This document shows positions 46,108 through 54,243 of a DNA stretch of 64,000 bases, piece by piece (position 1 is the stretch's first letter; each line of letters begins with the position of its first letter). The translations under genes were made by a program, and so were the position numbers. The notes under the pieces were generated by a model. That model did no database searches. It saw nothing but the letters and a program-made list of their open reading frames with translations, and was not told where the DNA came from. The DNA lies in contig CANGME010000004.1 of NCBI GenBank assembly GCA_947455145.1, forward strand, positions 1-64,000. The letters are read 5' to 3'. The DNA is from Comamonadaceae bacterium (GTDB lineage: Bacteria; Pseudomonadota; Gammaproteobacteria; Burkholderiales; Burkholderiaceae_C).

Positions 46108-46959
46108 CTAATTGCGGCGCAGTTCCGCCACCCGCTGCGCAATGGCCTGCACATCTACCCCTTCATGCACGTTGAAGAGGTAGATTTCCAAGTCCTGCAC
46201 GGCCTGCTCTATTTGCCCCAACTCGGCGTGGGTCAAGCCCCGGTCGCGGTGCTCGTCCCAGGCTTGGGGCTGCAACACCAGCAACCGGTTTTGCACGGCC
46301 AGCAAACGCGGCCAGTCTTCTTGGGTTTTGTGAATTTCTTTGATGTTGCGCAGCATGCGCGCAACGATGTCGCGCGGGCTGGCGCTTTGCAAATACAGGC
46401 CCATGGGCACGGCTTCTTCGGCCCAGCCGGGGTAGCTGGCTCGGCCATGGTGGGGCTCGAGCATCGACAGCAAATCATCCCGACTGAGTGATTGGCCGCT
46501 CATCGGGTCAATCACCACCTGGCCCAACGGCAGAGTGACCTTGAGCATGAAATGCCCTGGGAAACCCACCCCATGAGCCGCCAACCCCAAGCCCTGCGCC
46601 AGTTCCAACCACAACACTGCCAAAGAGATGGGAATGCCACGTCGGCTGTGCAACATCTGACTGATGTAGCTGTTGTCCGGGTCGTAGTAGTTGTTGACGT
46701 TGCCACCGAACTTGAGGTCACGATAAAAAAACTGGCTGAGCATGCGCAGCTTATGCAGTGGCGTGGCATCGGTGGGGATGCGCCGTTGCAAGCGTGCTTG
46801 GAGCTGATCAACTTCACCCAGCACCTGCTGCATGTCCAGCTCGGGGTAGTCGTCTTGGCCCAGGCTAATGGCGGCTTCTAGCAGGGGAAAGTGCGCATCG
46901 CTTTGCACCAGCGTGCTGAAGTAGGCCAGTGGTGTGGGGGCGATGAGGGATAGCTGCAT
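46108..46959 (-). CDS. SirB1-family transglutaminase-like TPR protein
   Basis: 283 residues starting at ATG 46957-46959 (MQLSLIAPTPLAYF). The core has the SirB1-type transglutaminase-like fold segments NNYYDPDNSYISQMLHSRRGIPISL and HGVGFPGHFMLKV (shown in part); the C terminus is TPR-like (QPQAWDEHRDRGLTHAELGQ). Biochemical activity is unknown. It sits downstream of murJ, with a 14-bp spacer. Confidence 0.87.
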   Translation of the reverse strand: MQLSLIAPTPLAYFSTLVQSDAHFPLLEAAISLGQDDYPELDMQQVLGEVDQLQARLQRRIPTDATPLHKLRMLSQFFYRDLKFGGNVNNYYDPDNSYISQMLHSRRGIPISLAVLWLELAQGLGLAAHGVGFPGHFMLKVTLPLGQVVIDPMSGQSLSRDDLLSMLEPHHGRASYPGWAEEAVPMGLYLQSASPRDIVARMLRNIKEIHKTQEDWPRLLAVQNRLLVLQPQAWDEHRDRGLTHAELGQIEQAVQDLEIYLFNVHEGVDVQAIAQRVAELRRN

Positions 46960-46973
46960 GGTGCGGTGCTTTG

Positions 46974-48545
46974 TTAAGGCTGGCGTCTTGCAAACTGCCG
47001 CAGCTTGACCCCAGCGGCCCACAGCGCGGCAAAGTAAATCGCAGCCGCGCTCACGATCATCATGGCCAGCAAGCCAACACGCCACAAGCTCTGCGCCCGC
47101 AAGGCCGTCCAGTTAAAGCTTGTGGCCGACCACATCAAAAACACCGCCAACAACGCCGATGCGGCCAACACCTGTAACGCAAAGCGTCCCCAACCCGGCA
47201 GAGGCCGGTAACTGCCGCGCCACTGCAAGCCAATCAAGAGCCACAATGCATTGATTAGCGCCCCAATGCCAATGGACAGCGCCAGCCCGGCATGCGCAAA
47301 CAAGGGCACCAACACCAAGTTGAGCAACTGCGTGATCACCAGCACCGCAATCGCAATGCGCACCGGGGTGCGAATGTCTTGTGCCGCGTAAAAACCAGGG
47401 GCCAATACCTTGATGGCCACCAACCCTAGCAGGCCCGCGCCATAGCCCATCAGCGCCCAGGTGACCTGCTGCACGTCATGGTCGGTAAACGCGCCGTAGT
47501 GGTAGAGAACGGCCACCAGCGGCTTGGCAAAGATCAGCAAGGCCACCGCGCAAGGCACGGTCAGCAAAACCATCAAACGCAGCCCCCAATCGAGCAAGCT
47601 GGAGTACTGATCCCCATCACTAGCCGCCCGCGCAGCCACCAAACGGGGCGTGAGCACAACGCCCAAGGCCACACCCAACAAGGCGGTCGGGAACTCCATC
47701 AAGCGATCGGCATAGCCCAACCAGCTCACACTGCCGGGAACGAGGTGCGAGGCAATTTGGGTGTTGATCAACGTAGAGATGTGCGCCACGCTCACCCCCA
47801 GCAAGGCGGGCAGCATGAGGCGGGTCACATTCTGGGTGGCAGGGTCGGCCCAGGCTTGGCGAATGCCTGACCAGCTAAAAGCGATGCGAGGCAATAGTCC
47901 CAGTTTTTTAAGCGCGGGCACTTGCACCGCCAATTGCAACAACCCACCCAGCATCACCCCGCCAGCCATGGCGTAAATGGGTTCCACCCCCAGGGTTTTG
48001 AACCACGGCACGCCGAGCAGCAAGGCCCCGATCATGGCCATGTTCAACAGCACGGGTGTGGCAGCAGGCAGGGCAAAACGCTTCCATGTGTTGAGCACGC
48101 CAGAGGCCAGCGCCACCATGGACATGAAGCCGATGTAGGGGAACATCCAACGCGTCATGACCACCGCCGCATCAAAGCCGCGCGCTTCTTGCCGCAGCCC
48201 GCTGGCCAGCGCCCAGACCAAAATAGGAGACGCCGCCACACCCACCACACAAGTCGCCACCAATACCCAAGCCAACACGGTGGCCACATGGCTGATGACG
48301 CGCTGTGTGGCCTCGTCCCCGTCTCGCGCCCGGCTGGTGGCCAGCACAGGCACAAAAGCCTGGCTAAATGCCCCTTCACCAAACAGACGCCGAAACAGAT
48401 TGGGAATGCGAAACGCCACATTGAAGGCGTCCGTCATGGCACTGGCACCAAAGGTGGACGCCATCAACAGCTCACGCATCAAGCCTGTAATGCGGGAAAC
48501 CAGGGTCAACAAAGAGACCGTTGAAGCAGATTTAAAAAGACTCAC
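46974..48545 (-). CDS. murJ: Lipid II flippase MurJ
   Basis: 523-residue polytopic membrane protein with about 14 hydrophobic segments. SLFKSASTVSLLTLVSRITGLMRE and GEGAFSQAFVPVL are MurJ hallmark segments (first helix and the loop holding functional Arg/Glu residues). The GTG at 48543-48545 (VSLFKSAS) is chosen; a TTG at 48563 gives an unusual longer N terminus. It exports lipid II for peptidoglycan synthesis. Divergent from the monooxygenase gene. Confidence 0.94.
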   Translation of the reverse strand: MSLFKSASTVSLLTLVSRITGLMRELLMASTFGASAMTDAFNVAFRIPNLFRRLFGEGAFSQAFVPVLATSRARDGDEATQRVISHVATVLAWVLVATCVVGVAASPILVWALASGLRQEARGFDAAVVMTRWMFPYIGFMSMVALASGVLNTWKRFALPAATPVLLNMAMIGALLLGVPWFKTLGVEPIYAMAGGVMLGGLLQLAVQVPALKKLGLLPRIAFSWSGIRQAWADPATQNVTRLMLPALLGVSVAHISTLINTQIASHLVPGSVSWLGYADRLMEFPTALLGVALGVVLTPRLVAARAASDGDQYSSLLDWGLRLMVLLTVPCAVALLIFAKPLVAVLYHYGAFTDHDVQQVTWALMGYGAGLLGLVAIKVLAPGFYAAQDIRTPVRIAIAVLVITQLLNLVLVPLFAHAGLALSIGIGALINALWLLIGLQWRGSYRPLPGWGRFALQVLAASALLAVFLMWSATSFNWTALRAQSLWRVGLLAMMIVSAAAIYFAALWAAGVKLRQFARRQP

Positions 48546-48619
48546 GACAGGAAGTGTAAACAAAGTAGGATTCTGAACAGTGAAATGTGATCAGAGAAAC
48601 AACCCAGGCCTTAACCCAC

Positions 48620-49654
48620 ATGACCCTACAACAACTCATCGGCATTGACCTCCCCCTCATCCAAGCCCCCATGGCGGGCGCACAGGGCAGTGCGCTGGCC
48701 ATCGCGGTATCCAATGCGGGTGCTCTGGGCTCGCTGCCCTGCGCCATGCTCAGTGCGGACGCGATGCGCATGGAGCTGGAGACCATCACCGCGCAGACCG
48801 ACAAGCCCTACAACGTCAACTTCTTTTGCCACACGCCACCCACGCCCCAGCCTGAGCGTGAGGCCGCTTGGCGCGAGGTGTTAACGCCCTACTACGCTGA
48901 GTTTCAAATCGACCCAGCCAGCATTGCCGCCGGGCCGGGGCGCAACCCCTTTAACGCCGCTGCCGCCGATGTGTTGGCCGACTTCAAGCCTGCGGTGGTC
49001 AGCTTTCATTTCGGTTTACCCAGTGCCGAGCTGCTGGCGCGGGTGCGGAGTTGGGGCGCAAAAATCATCTCGTCGGCCACCACGGTGGCTGAGGCCCGCT
49101 GGCTTGAAGCCCACGGGGTGGACGCCATCATTGCGCAGGGGCTCGAAGCGGGCGGACACCGTGGGCTATTTTTGTCGCATGACTTGACGACGCAGGTGGG
49201 CACTTTCGCCCTGCTGCCGCAGATCGTGCGGGCGGTCAAGGTGCCGGTGATTGCTGCGGGCGGCATTGCCGATGCGCAAGGTGTGCAAGCCGCGCTAGCC
49301 CTGGGTGCGGCGGGTGTGCAGATTGGCACGGCCTACCTGCTGTGCCCCGAGGCCACCACCAGCGCCGTGCACCGTGCTGCTCTCCAAAGCGATGCAGCAC
49401 ACCACACCGCGCTCACCAACCTGTTCTCCGGGCGACCCGCGCGCGGCATTGTGAACCGTGTCATGCGGGAGTTGGGCGCTATCAACCCCGCTGCCCCTGC
49501 GTTTCCCTTGGCCACCACAGCCATTGCACCCCTGCGCGCCAAGGCAGAAGCCCAGGGCTCGGTTGATTTCTCACCCCTGTGGGCGGGTCAGAATGCCAGT
49601 GGCTGCCAGGCCGTCCCTGCTGCTGAGCTGACCCGAGCGCTGGCGACATGGTGA
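48620..49654 (+). CDS. Nitronate monooxygenase-family flavoprotein
   Basis: 344 residues with an FMN TIM-barrel of the NMO/2-nitropropane dioxygenase type. LPLIQAPMAGAQGSALA starts the fold, QGLEAGGHRG contains the active-site His, and AAGGIADAQGVQAALALGAAGVQIGTAYL is the phosphate-binding end. ATG 48620 is preferred over a GTG-type start 33 bp upstream. Likely detoxifies nitroalkanes/propionate 3-nitronate or acts as an enoyl reductase-like flavoprotein. Confidence 0.9.
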   Translation: MTLQQLIGIDLPLIQAPMAGAQGSALAIAVSNAGALGSLPCAMLSADAMRMELETITAQTDKPYNVNFFCHTPPTPQPEREAAWREVLTPYYAEFQIDPASIAAGPGRNPFNAAAADVLADFKPAVVSFHFGLPSAELLARVRSWGAKIISSATTVAEARWLEAHGVDAIIAQGLEAGGHRGLFLSHDLTTQVGTFALLPQIVRAVKVPVIAAGGIADAQGVQAALALGAAGVQIGTAYLLCPEATTSAVHRAALQSDAAHHTALTNLFSGRPARGIVNRVMRELGAINPAAPAFPLATTAIAPLRAKAEAQGSVDFSPLWAGQNASGCQAVPAAELTRALATW

Positions 49655-49748
49655 CGACTACGTCGCTGAGGCCGCGCGGTGGTGTGTGTGCGCTATTGCG
49701 CAGCCGCTGACACCACAGTGTGTTTGCTCTGGCTATGATGCCAACACC

Positions 49749-50837
49749 ATGACCAAGCTAACGCAAGGAATTCACTTTTGCCAATCACCCGACGGACTGC
49801 GTCTGGCCTATGCCACGATGGGACGGAGACCTGCGCTGGTGCGGGCTGCTCACTTCCTCACGCATCTGGAGTTTGATCTGGACAGCCCAGTCTGGAGTCC
49901 CTGGCTGGCCGAACTCGGTGGACATCACACGCTGCTGCGCTATAACGCACGTGGTTGCGGGCTGTCCGACCCCACCGAGGCCCCGCTCACGCTCGATGCC
50001 TGGGTGGCAGACTTGGAAGCGGTGGTCGATTCTGCAGGCTTGGAGCGCTTCGCATTGTTTGGTTGTTCGCAGGGCTGCGCCGTATCGATTGCCTATGCGC
50101 TGCGACATCCCGAGCGCGTGTCCAGTCTGGTGCTCTTTGGCGGCTATGCGCGAGGTTTGATGCACCGCAATCCAACGCCAGAGCAGGTCAAGGAAGCGCG
50201 TCTGCTGCTGGACGTGATCGAAGTGGGCTGGGGACGCGACAACCCGGCCTTTCGCCAAGTCTTTACCTCACTATTCATTCCCGAAGGGTCGCCCGAGCAG
50301 ATCAGCTGGTTCAACGAATTGGAGCGTCTGTCCACCAGCCCCGCGCATGCGGCACGCAGCATCGCCGCCTTTGGTCAGATCGATGTGAGCGAGATGGCCA
50401 CGCGCATCGCCTGCCCGACCCTGGTGCTGCATGCGCGCGGTGATGCCCGCGTTCCGTTTGAGGAGGGCCGCCGACTGGCCGGGCTGATTCCCGGCGCCCG
50501 CTTCGTGCCACTGGAGAGTCGCAATCATGTCCTGCTGGCGCAGGAGCCAGCGTTCGCCCAGTGCTTCGGTGAAATTCGCTCTTTTCTCGCCATCCATGAC
50601 GGGGCCCAGGAGAGCACCTCCCGTTTCCCGTCCTTGACCCCGCGTGAGCGAGCGCTGTTGGAATTATTAGCGCAGGGCCTGGACAACTGGCAAATTGCAG
50701 CACACCTCGATCTGAGCGAAAAGACGGTGCGCAATAAAGTGTCTACCGTGTTCGACAAGCTGGAAGTGGCCACGCGGGCGCAGGCCATCGTGCGGGCCCG
50801 CGATGCCGGTTTCGGCACCGCGCCGCTGCCGCGCTGA
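49749..50837 (+). CDS. Alpha/beta-hydrolase fused to a LuxR-type HTH
   Basis: 362 residues. The N-terminal part is an alpha/beta hydrolase with nucleophile elbow GCSQG (S107), acid D232 (HARGDARVPFE) and base H260 (ESRNHVLL), so the triad looks complete. Residues 295-350 are a LuxR/GerE helix-turn-helix (TPRERALLELLAQGLDNWQIAAHL; then SEKTVRNKVSTVFDKL). A single polypeptide could couple ligand hydrolysis or binding to DNA binding. ATG 49749 is chosen; the earlier in-frame start at 49686 adds residues with no family support. Confidence 0.88.
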   Translation: MTKLTQGIHFCQSPDGLRLAYATMGRRPALVRAAHFLTHLEFDLDSPVWSPWLAELGGHHTLLRYNARGCGLSDPTEAPLTLDAWVADLEAVVDSAGLERFALFGCSQGCAVSIAYALRHPERVSSLVLFGGYARGLMHRNPTPEQVKEARLLLDVIEVGWGRDNPAFRQVFTSLFIPEGSPEQISWFNELERLSTSPAHAARSIAAFGQIDVSEMATRIACPTLVLHARGDARVPFEEGRRLAGLIPGARFVPLESRNHVLLAQEPAFAQCFGEIRSFLAIHDGAQESTSRFPSLTPRERALLELLAQGLDNWQIAAHLDLSEKTVRNKVSTVFDKLEVATRAQAIVRARDAGFGTAPLPR

Positions 50838-50852
50838 GTCCTGGCACCAGGG

Positions 50853-50874
50853 CGGGACGCGGGTCCCGGCTTTT
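50853..50874 (+). terminator. Weak terminator after the hydrolase-LuxR gene
   Basis: Six-bp stem CGGGAC / GTCCCG with a 4-nt loop and TTTT three bases later, 16 bp past the stop codon. Confidence 0.5.
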
Positions 50875-50973
50875 GACCGCTCTATGCCCCTGATACGGGA
50901 CAACTGCCTCATGTGAAAAACGCCTTGGACGTATCCAATGGACTCCATCGCCACAAGCACACCGGAGATCATC

Positions 50974-51144
50974 ATGATGCATTCAACCCCCACCTACCCT
51001 CGCCTCAACGCAGTGCGCCCCACGCCATCGCCAGCAGCATTCATGCAATGGTTGTCGCGCTGGCTATTGCGTTGGCTGTTGCGCTGCTGGCAGGCGCAAT
51101 GCCGCCAAGCCGAACGGCCCGGGCGAATCGTGCCGCGCTATTAA
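50974..51144 (+). CDS. Small arginine-rich ORF
   Basis: 56 residues starting MMHSTPTYPRLNAVRPTPSP and ending with a Trp/Leu/Arg-rich helix (MQWLSRWLLRWLLRCWQAQC). A Shine-Dalgarno GGAGA lies 6 bp before the ATG. It resembles DUF1127-like small proteins in size and amphipathic character but is not a firm match. It overlaps no other strong ORF and precedes the hotdog-like protein, so it may be a real leaderless-type or regulatory peptide. Confidence 0.45.
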   Translation: MMHSTPTYPRLNAVRPTPSPAAFMQWLSRWLLRWLLRCWQAQCRQAERPGRIVPRY

Positions 51145-51203
51145 GCGACCGCTATCCCATGTGTAAACATGGGGCAGAATTCCGTATTGATTTTGGAGAG
51201 AGC

Positions 51204-51923
51204 GTGCACATTGAAACCTTCGAAATTGCAGAACGCTTTTGCGGCCCGCCCAGATCAGGCAACGGCGGCTATGTGTGTGGCCGTATCGCTCAATATTTGC
51301 CAGGTTCGGTCACCGTTCGGCTCAAGCTGCCGCCGCCGCTCAACGCGCTGCTGCGGCTGGAGTCAGGCGATGCGCAAGCCCATCTGTTTCACGACAGCGC
51401 GCTGGTGGGAGAAGCGAAGTGCGCTGAACTCGACTTGCCAGTACCACCCAGCCCCTCCTATGAAGCCGCAGTGCAGTCGGCCCAGAGCTATGCCGGGTTT
51501 ACCAAACACGCCTTTCCCGGCTGCTTTGTCTGCGGCACCCAACGCAAAGCTTTAGATGGTCTGCGCATTTTCCCAGGGGCCGTGAACGGCAGCGACGTCA
51601 TTGCAGCACCATGGCAGCCGGACGCGTCACTCGCCGATGACGCAGGCAACATCAAACCCGAGTTTTTATGGTCGGCTCTGGATTGCACCGGGGCTTTTGC
51701 CGTGATGCCCTTGTCCGAAGGCGTTGCCACCGTTCTGGGGGAATTGAGTGCCAAGCTCATGGAGCCACTGACGCCTGATGAGCGCTGCGTGGTTCTAGGC
51801 TGGCCCATCAGCATTAAGGGCCGCAAACGACAGGCCGGAACGGCCATTTACACCGAGAGCGGTCGCCTCGTCGCCAAGGCTCATGCGATCTGGATTGAGG
51901 TGCCTGCAAGCACTTGGAGCTAG
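51204..51923 (+). CDS. Thioesterase-like hotdog-fold protein
   Basis: About 239 residues. The start is put at GTG 51204, preceded by GGAGAGAGC; ATG at 51159 and 50913 are alternatives. RFCGPPRSGNGGYVCGRIA is a recurrent motif of a widespread proteobacterial/actinobacterial family, and KHAFPGCFVCGTQR plus AFAVMPLSEG are conserved. The fold is hotdog-like and no catalytic residues can be assigned with confidence. Convergent with the NIPSNAP gene. Confidence 0.72.
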   Translation: MHIETFEIAERFCGPPRSGNGGYVCGRIAQYLPGSVTVRLKLPPPLNALLRLESGDAQAHLFHDSALVGEAKCAELDLPVPPSPSYEAAVQSAQSYAGFTKHAFPGCFVCGTQRKALDGLRIFPGAVNGSDVIAAPWQPDASLADDAGNIKPEFLWSALDCTGAFAVMPLSEGVATVLGELSAKLMEPLTPDERCVVLGWPISIKGRKRQAGTAIYTESGRLVAKAHAIWIEVPASTWS

Positions 51924-51928
51924 GATAC

Positions 51929-52246
51929 TCACACAAAACGAGGACTGAACGCGGCAGCTCGCATGAGCTTAATGTCTTGCTGAAGAAAACTCCCCCGGTT
52001 GCCCTCTTTAAAGGTCGTCCAAACTGGGTCTGCGTCCAGCGCGATGCGGCGGCGTTCGCGGTCCGCGTGGCTGTCGTACACCCAGATGTGAACCACCTGG
52101 TTCAGTGGGCCAATCTCGGTCACCCAAAACCCCAACAAACGACCCAGGTGCTTGAGCTGCACGGGCAGGCCATCCCTTTCGTAGCGTGCGAGGTAGGCCT
52201 CCATCTGGCCGTGCGGCAGGGTGTAGGTGCGGTGTTCGTAAATCAT
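51929..52246 (-). CDS. NIPSNAP-family protein
   Basis: 105-residue protein of the NIPSNAP fold. MIYEHRTYTLPHGQMEAYLARYE is the family start and NQVVHIWVYDSHADRERRRIAL contains the conserved central Trp/Tyr (shown in part). It lies 4 bp after the Bug-type gene and may be co-transcribed. Function unknown; a ferredoxin-like dimer that binds small ligands is typical. Confidence 0.88.
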   Translation of the reverse strand: MIYEHRTYTLPHGQMEAYLARYERDGLPVQLKHLGRLLGFWVTEIGPLNQVVHIWVYDSHADRERRRIALDADPVWTTFKEGNRGSFLQQDIKLMRAAAFSPRFV

Positions 52247-52250
52247 GGCG

Positions 52251-53204
52251 TTATTCCGCGCGAATGTTGGCCTCTTTCAACCAGGGCAACCAGCGCTCAA
52301 AGTCGGCGTCCAGCCGGGCTTTAAAGCCTGTGGCGTCGCGTGGGTTCATAAAACCCGCATCCGCCAAACGGGCAGCCACATCGGGCTGCTTGACCACCTT
52401 GGCCAAGGCATCTTCAATGCGCTTTCGGGTGTCCGGTGCCACGCCCGCAGGTGCCAACACACCATACCAATTGCTCATTTGCAAGGTGGGCATACCCGCT
52501 TCTACCGAGGTAGGCACGTCAGGCAACTGGGGTGAGCGTTTGGTGTCAAAAATCGCAATCGCTTTGATGCGACCGTCTTTGACGTAGTTACGCAAAATCG
52601 GTACGTCAGCATTGATCAAATCCACCGTGCCTGCCATCAGGTCGGTGATGGCCGGGGCTGCACCCCGGTAAGGGATGTGCACCATCGGCACGTTGGCGGC
52701 TTTGCTCAACATTTCTGCGCCAATGTGCATGGTGCCACCCATGCCTGTAGATCCGTAATTGAGCTGCTTGGGTTCCTTGGCTTTGGCCACCAACTCAGCC
52801 AAGTTGTTCACACCCAAACTGGGTCGCACGGCTAGCATGGTTTGCACCTCGCCGAGCAGGTACAGCGGCTCTACATCTTTGCGCGGGTTGTAAGGCAAGT
52901 TGGGCGTAGTGCCCGCAGAGAGCACTAGGCTAGAGGTGGTCAACAACAGCGTAGCCCCATCTGGCGCGGATTTGGCCGCAGCCGCCACGCCAATAACGCC
53001 ACCTGCGCCGCCCCGGTTGTCCACCACCACGCTCTTGCCCAGGGCCACGCCCAAGGGGGTGGCAATAATGCGCGCGATTTGATCGGCCGGACCACCGGCG
53101 GCAAAAGGCACGATGATTTTGACGGTGTCAGACTGGCTGTGCGCGGGCACGGTGAAGGCTAAGCCGCACACGGCCAATAGGAGATACAAGCGTTTACGTT
53201 GCAT
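52251..53204 (-). CDS. Bug/TctC-family solute-binding protein
   Basis: 317 residues with a signal peptide (cleavage near PAHSQ). KIIVPFAAGGPADQIARIIA, GGAGGVIGVAAAAKSAPDG and GTMHIGAEMLSKAANVPMVHIPYRG are the conserved ligand loops (cited in part). Binds a carboxylate in the periplasm, usually for a tripartite tricarboxylate transporter, but no TctA/TctB is present. The pairing with a RraA-type gene suggests a role in catabolism of an aromatic ring-cleavage acid. Confidence 0.88.
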   Translation of the reverse strand: MQRKRLYLLLAVCGLAFTVPAHSQSDTVKIIVPFAAGGPADQIARIIATPLGVALGKSVVVDNRGGAGGVIGVAAAAKSAPDGATLLLTTSSLVLSAGTTPNLPYNPRKDVEPLYLLGEVQTMLAVRPSLGVNNLAELVAKAKEPKQLNYGSTGMGGTMHIGAEMLSKAANVPMVHIPYRGAAPAITDLMAGTVDLINADVPILRNYVKDGRIKAIAIFDTKRSPQLPDVPTSVEAGMPTLQMSNWYGVLAPAGVAPDTRKRIEDALAKVVKQPDVAARLADAGFMNPRDATGFKARLDADFERWLPWLKEANIRAE

Positions 53205-53249
53205 GGCAATTCCTTGAGGTAGTTGATGTTGAATTTATGAGTGCTGCGC

Positions 53250-53978
53250 TTATTTGTACTTCGTCACGGCCAGGGTCGCCAAATCAATGCCCTGCGCAAT
53301 GTCAATTTTTTGTCGTCGATCCCCCTGGTCGATGTTTTCGGCGGCTTGCAACACGGCGTCGATCTGCTCGAAGGGGATGAACACCACCCCCGCCTCATCG
53401 GCCGCCACCAAGTCCCCCGCGTTCACCGACACCCCATGGATGCGAACGCAGCCGTTGATCTCCACCGTCTGTAGCCGCCACTTACCGGTGATCGGCGTCA
53501 CGCCGCGCGCCCATATCGGGAAGCCCCCAGAACGTGACACATTGGGGTCGCGGTAAGAGCCGTCAATCACTGCACCCGCACAGCCCGCGCGTGCCGCCAG
53601 AGTGGCCGATTGCCCGCCCATGTTGGAGACATCCAACAGCCCCTCAATCACCACCACATCGCCCGGCTCGGACAGGTTGTAGGCCTCGTGCTCGCCCATC
53701 TTGCCTTGGCCCGTTTGCGCGATTTGCAGCGGGCTACCTGAGCGCTCTACATTGCGCACCGTCACCGCCTGGCCCACCATGCGCTTGAGCGGCAAACTGG
53801 GCTTGAGGATTGACGCCGGAATCACCCCCACCAAGCCCAGTTGATCCATCGCGTCCGACAAGTTACCCGTCAAATCTTCCAGCGCGGCCACACGTTGAAT
53901 CACTTCGGGCGAGACCCGGTCTAGCGTCAAACGGCGAACCGCCTCAGCGGGCACGCGGCCAGTTAGTTTTTTAGTCAT
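53250..53978 (-). CDS. RraA-like/4-hydroxy-4-methyl-2-oxoglutarate aldolase family protein
   Basis: 242 residues of the RraA/HMG-aldolase family. NMGGQSATLAARAGCAGAVIDGSYRDPNVSRSGGFPIWARG (shown in part) contains the conserved metal- and ligand-binding Gly-Arg-Asp residues and DLVAADEAGVVFIP is the family C-terminal segment. Members are retroaldolases on 4-hydroxy-4-methyl- or 4-carboxy-4-hydroxy-2-oxoadipate; others regulate RNase E, so the substrate is not assured. Followed by the Bug gene 45 bp downstream. Confidence 0.85.
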   Translation of the reverse strand: MTKKLTGRVPAEAVRRLTLDRVSPEVIQRVAALEDLTGNLSDAMDQLGLVGVIPASILKPSLPLKRMVGQAVTVRNVERSGSPLQIAQTGQGKMGEHEAYNLSEPGDVVVIEGLLDVSNMGGQSATLAARAGCAGAVIDGSYRDPNVSRSGGFPIWARGVTPITGKWRLQTVEINGCVRIHGVSVNAGDLVAADEAGVVFIPFEQIDAVLQAAENIDQGDRRQKIDIAQGIDLATLAVTKYK

Positions 53979-54092
53979 TCAACGTCTCGCCTCTCATGCA
54001 AAGACTCACCATTTTTCAATCGGTATTCAAAAAGAGTTCTGAATGCCCATTGAGCTCGAATCAGTTTAGCAAACACAATTAGAAAACGATTG

Positions 54093-54122
54093 TTGACATA
54101 CACAGCCCGACAAAGATAGGAT
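54093..54122 (+). promoter_or_regulatory. Sigma-70 promoter for the MASE1-GGDEF-EAL gene
   Basis: TTGACA (54093-54098), 18-bp spacer, TAGGAT (54117-54122), 121 bp before the ATG at 54244. A small inverted repeat ACAAT / ATTGT overlaps the upstream edge. Good match by eye. Confidence 0.6.
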
Positions 54123-54243
54123 GAAGAAGTTTCCAATTCACCTGAATAAATAGCCCTGATTCATCGGCCTTTTCCAAACTTCTCGCCGATGTCCATCATT
54201 TCATCGGATCATTTTTTAAAACTAAGATGAACCAGATGAGTTC

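Noticed and set aside
51159-51203. ATG 51159 as the start of the hotdog-like protein
   Set aside because: No Shine-Dalgarno is visible before it, while GTG 51204 has GGAGAG in place and gives a typical family N terminus.
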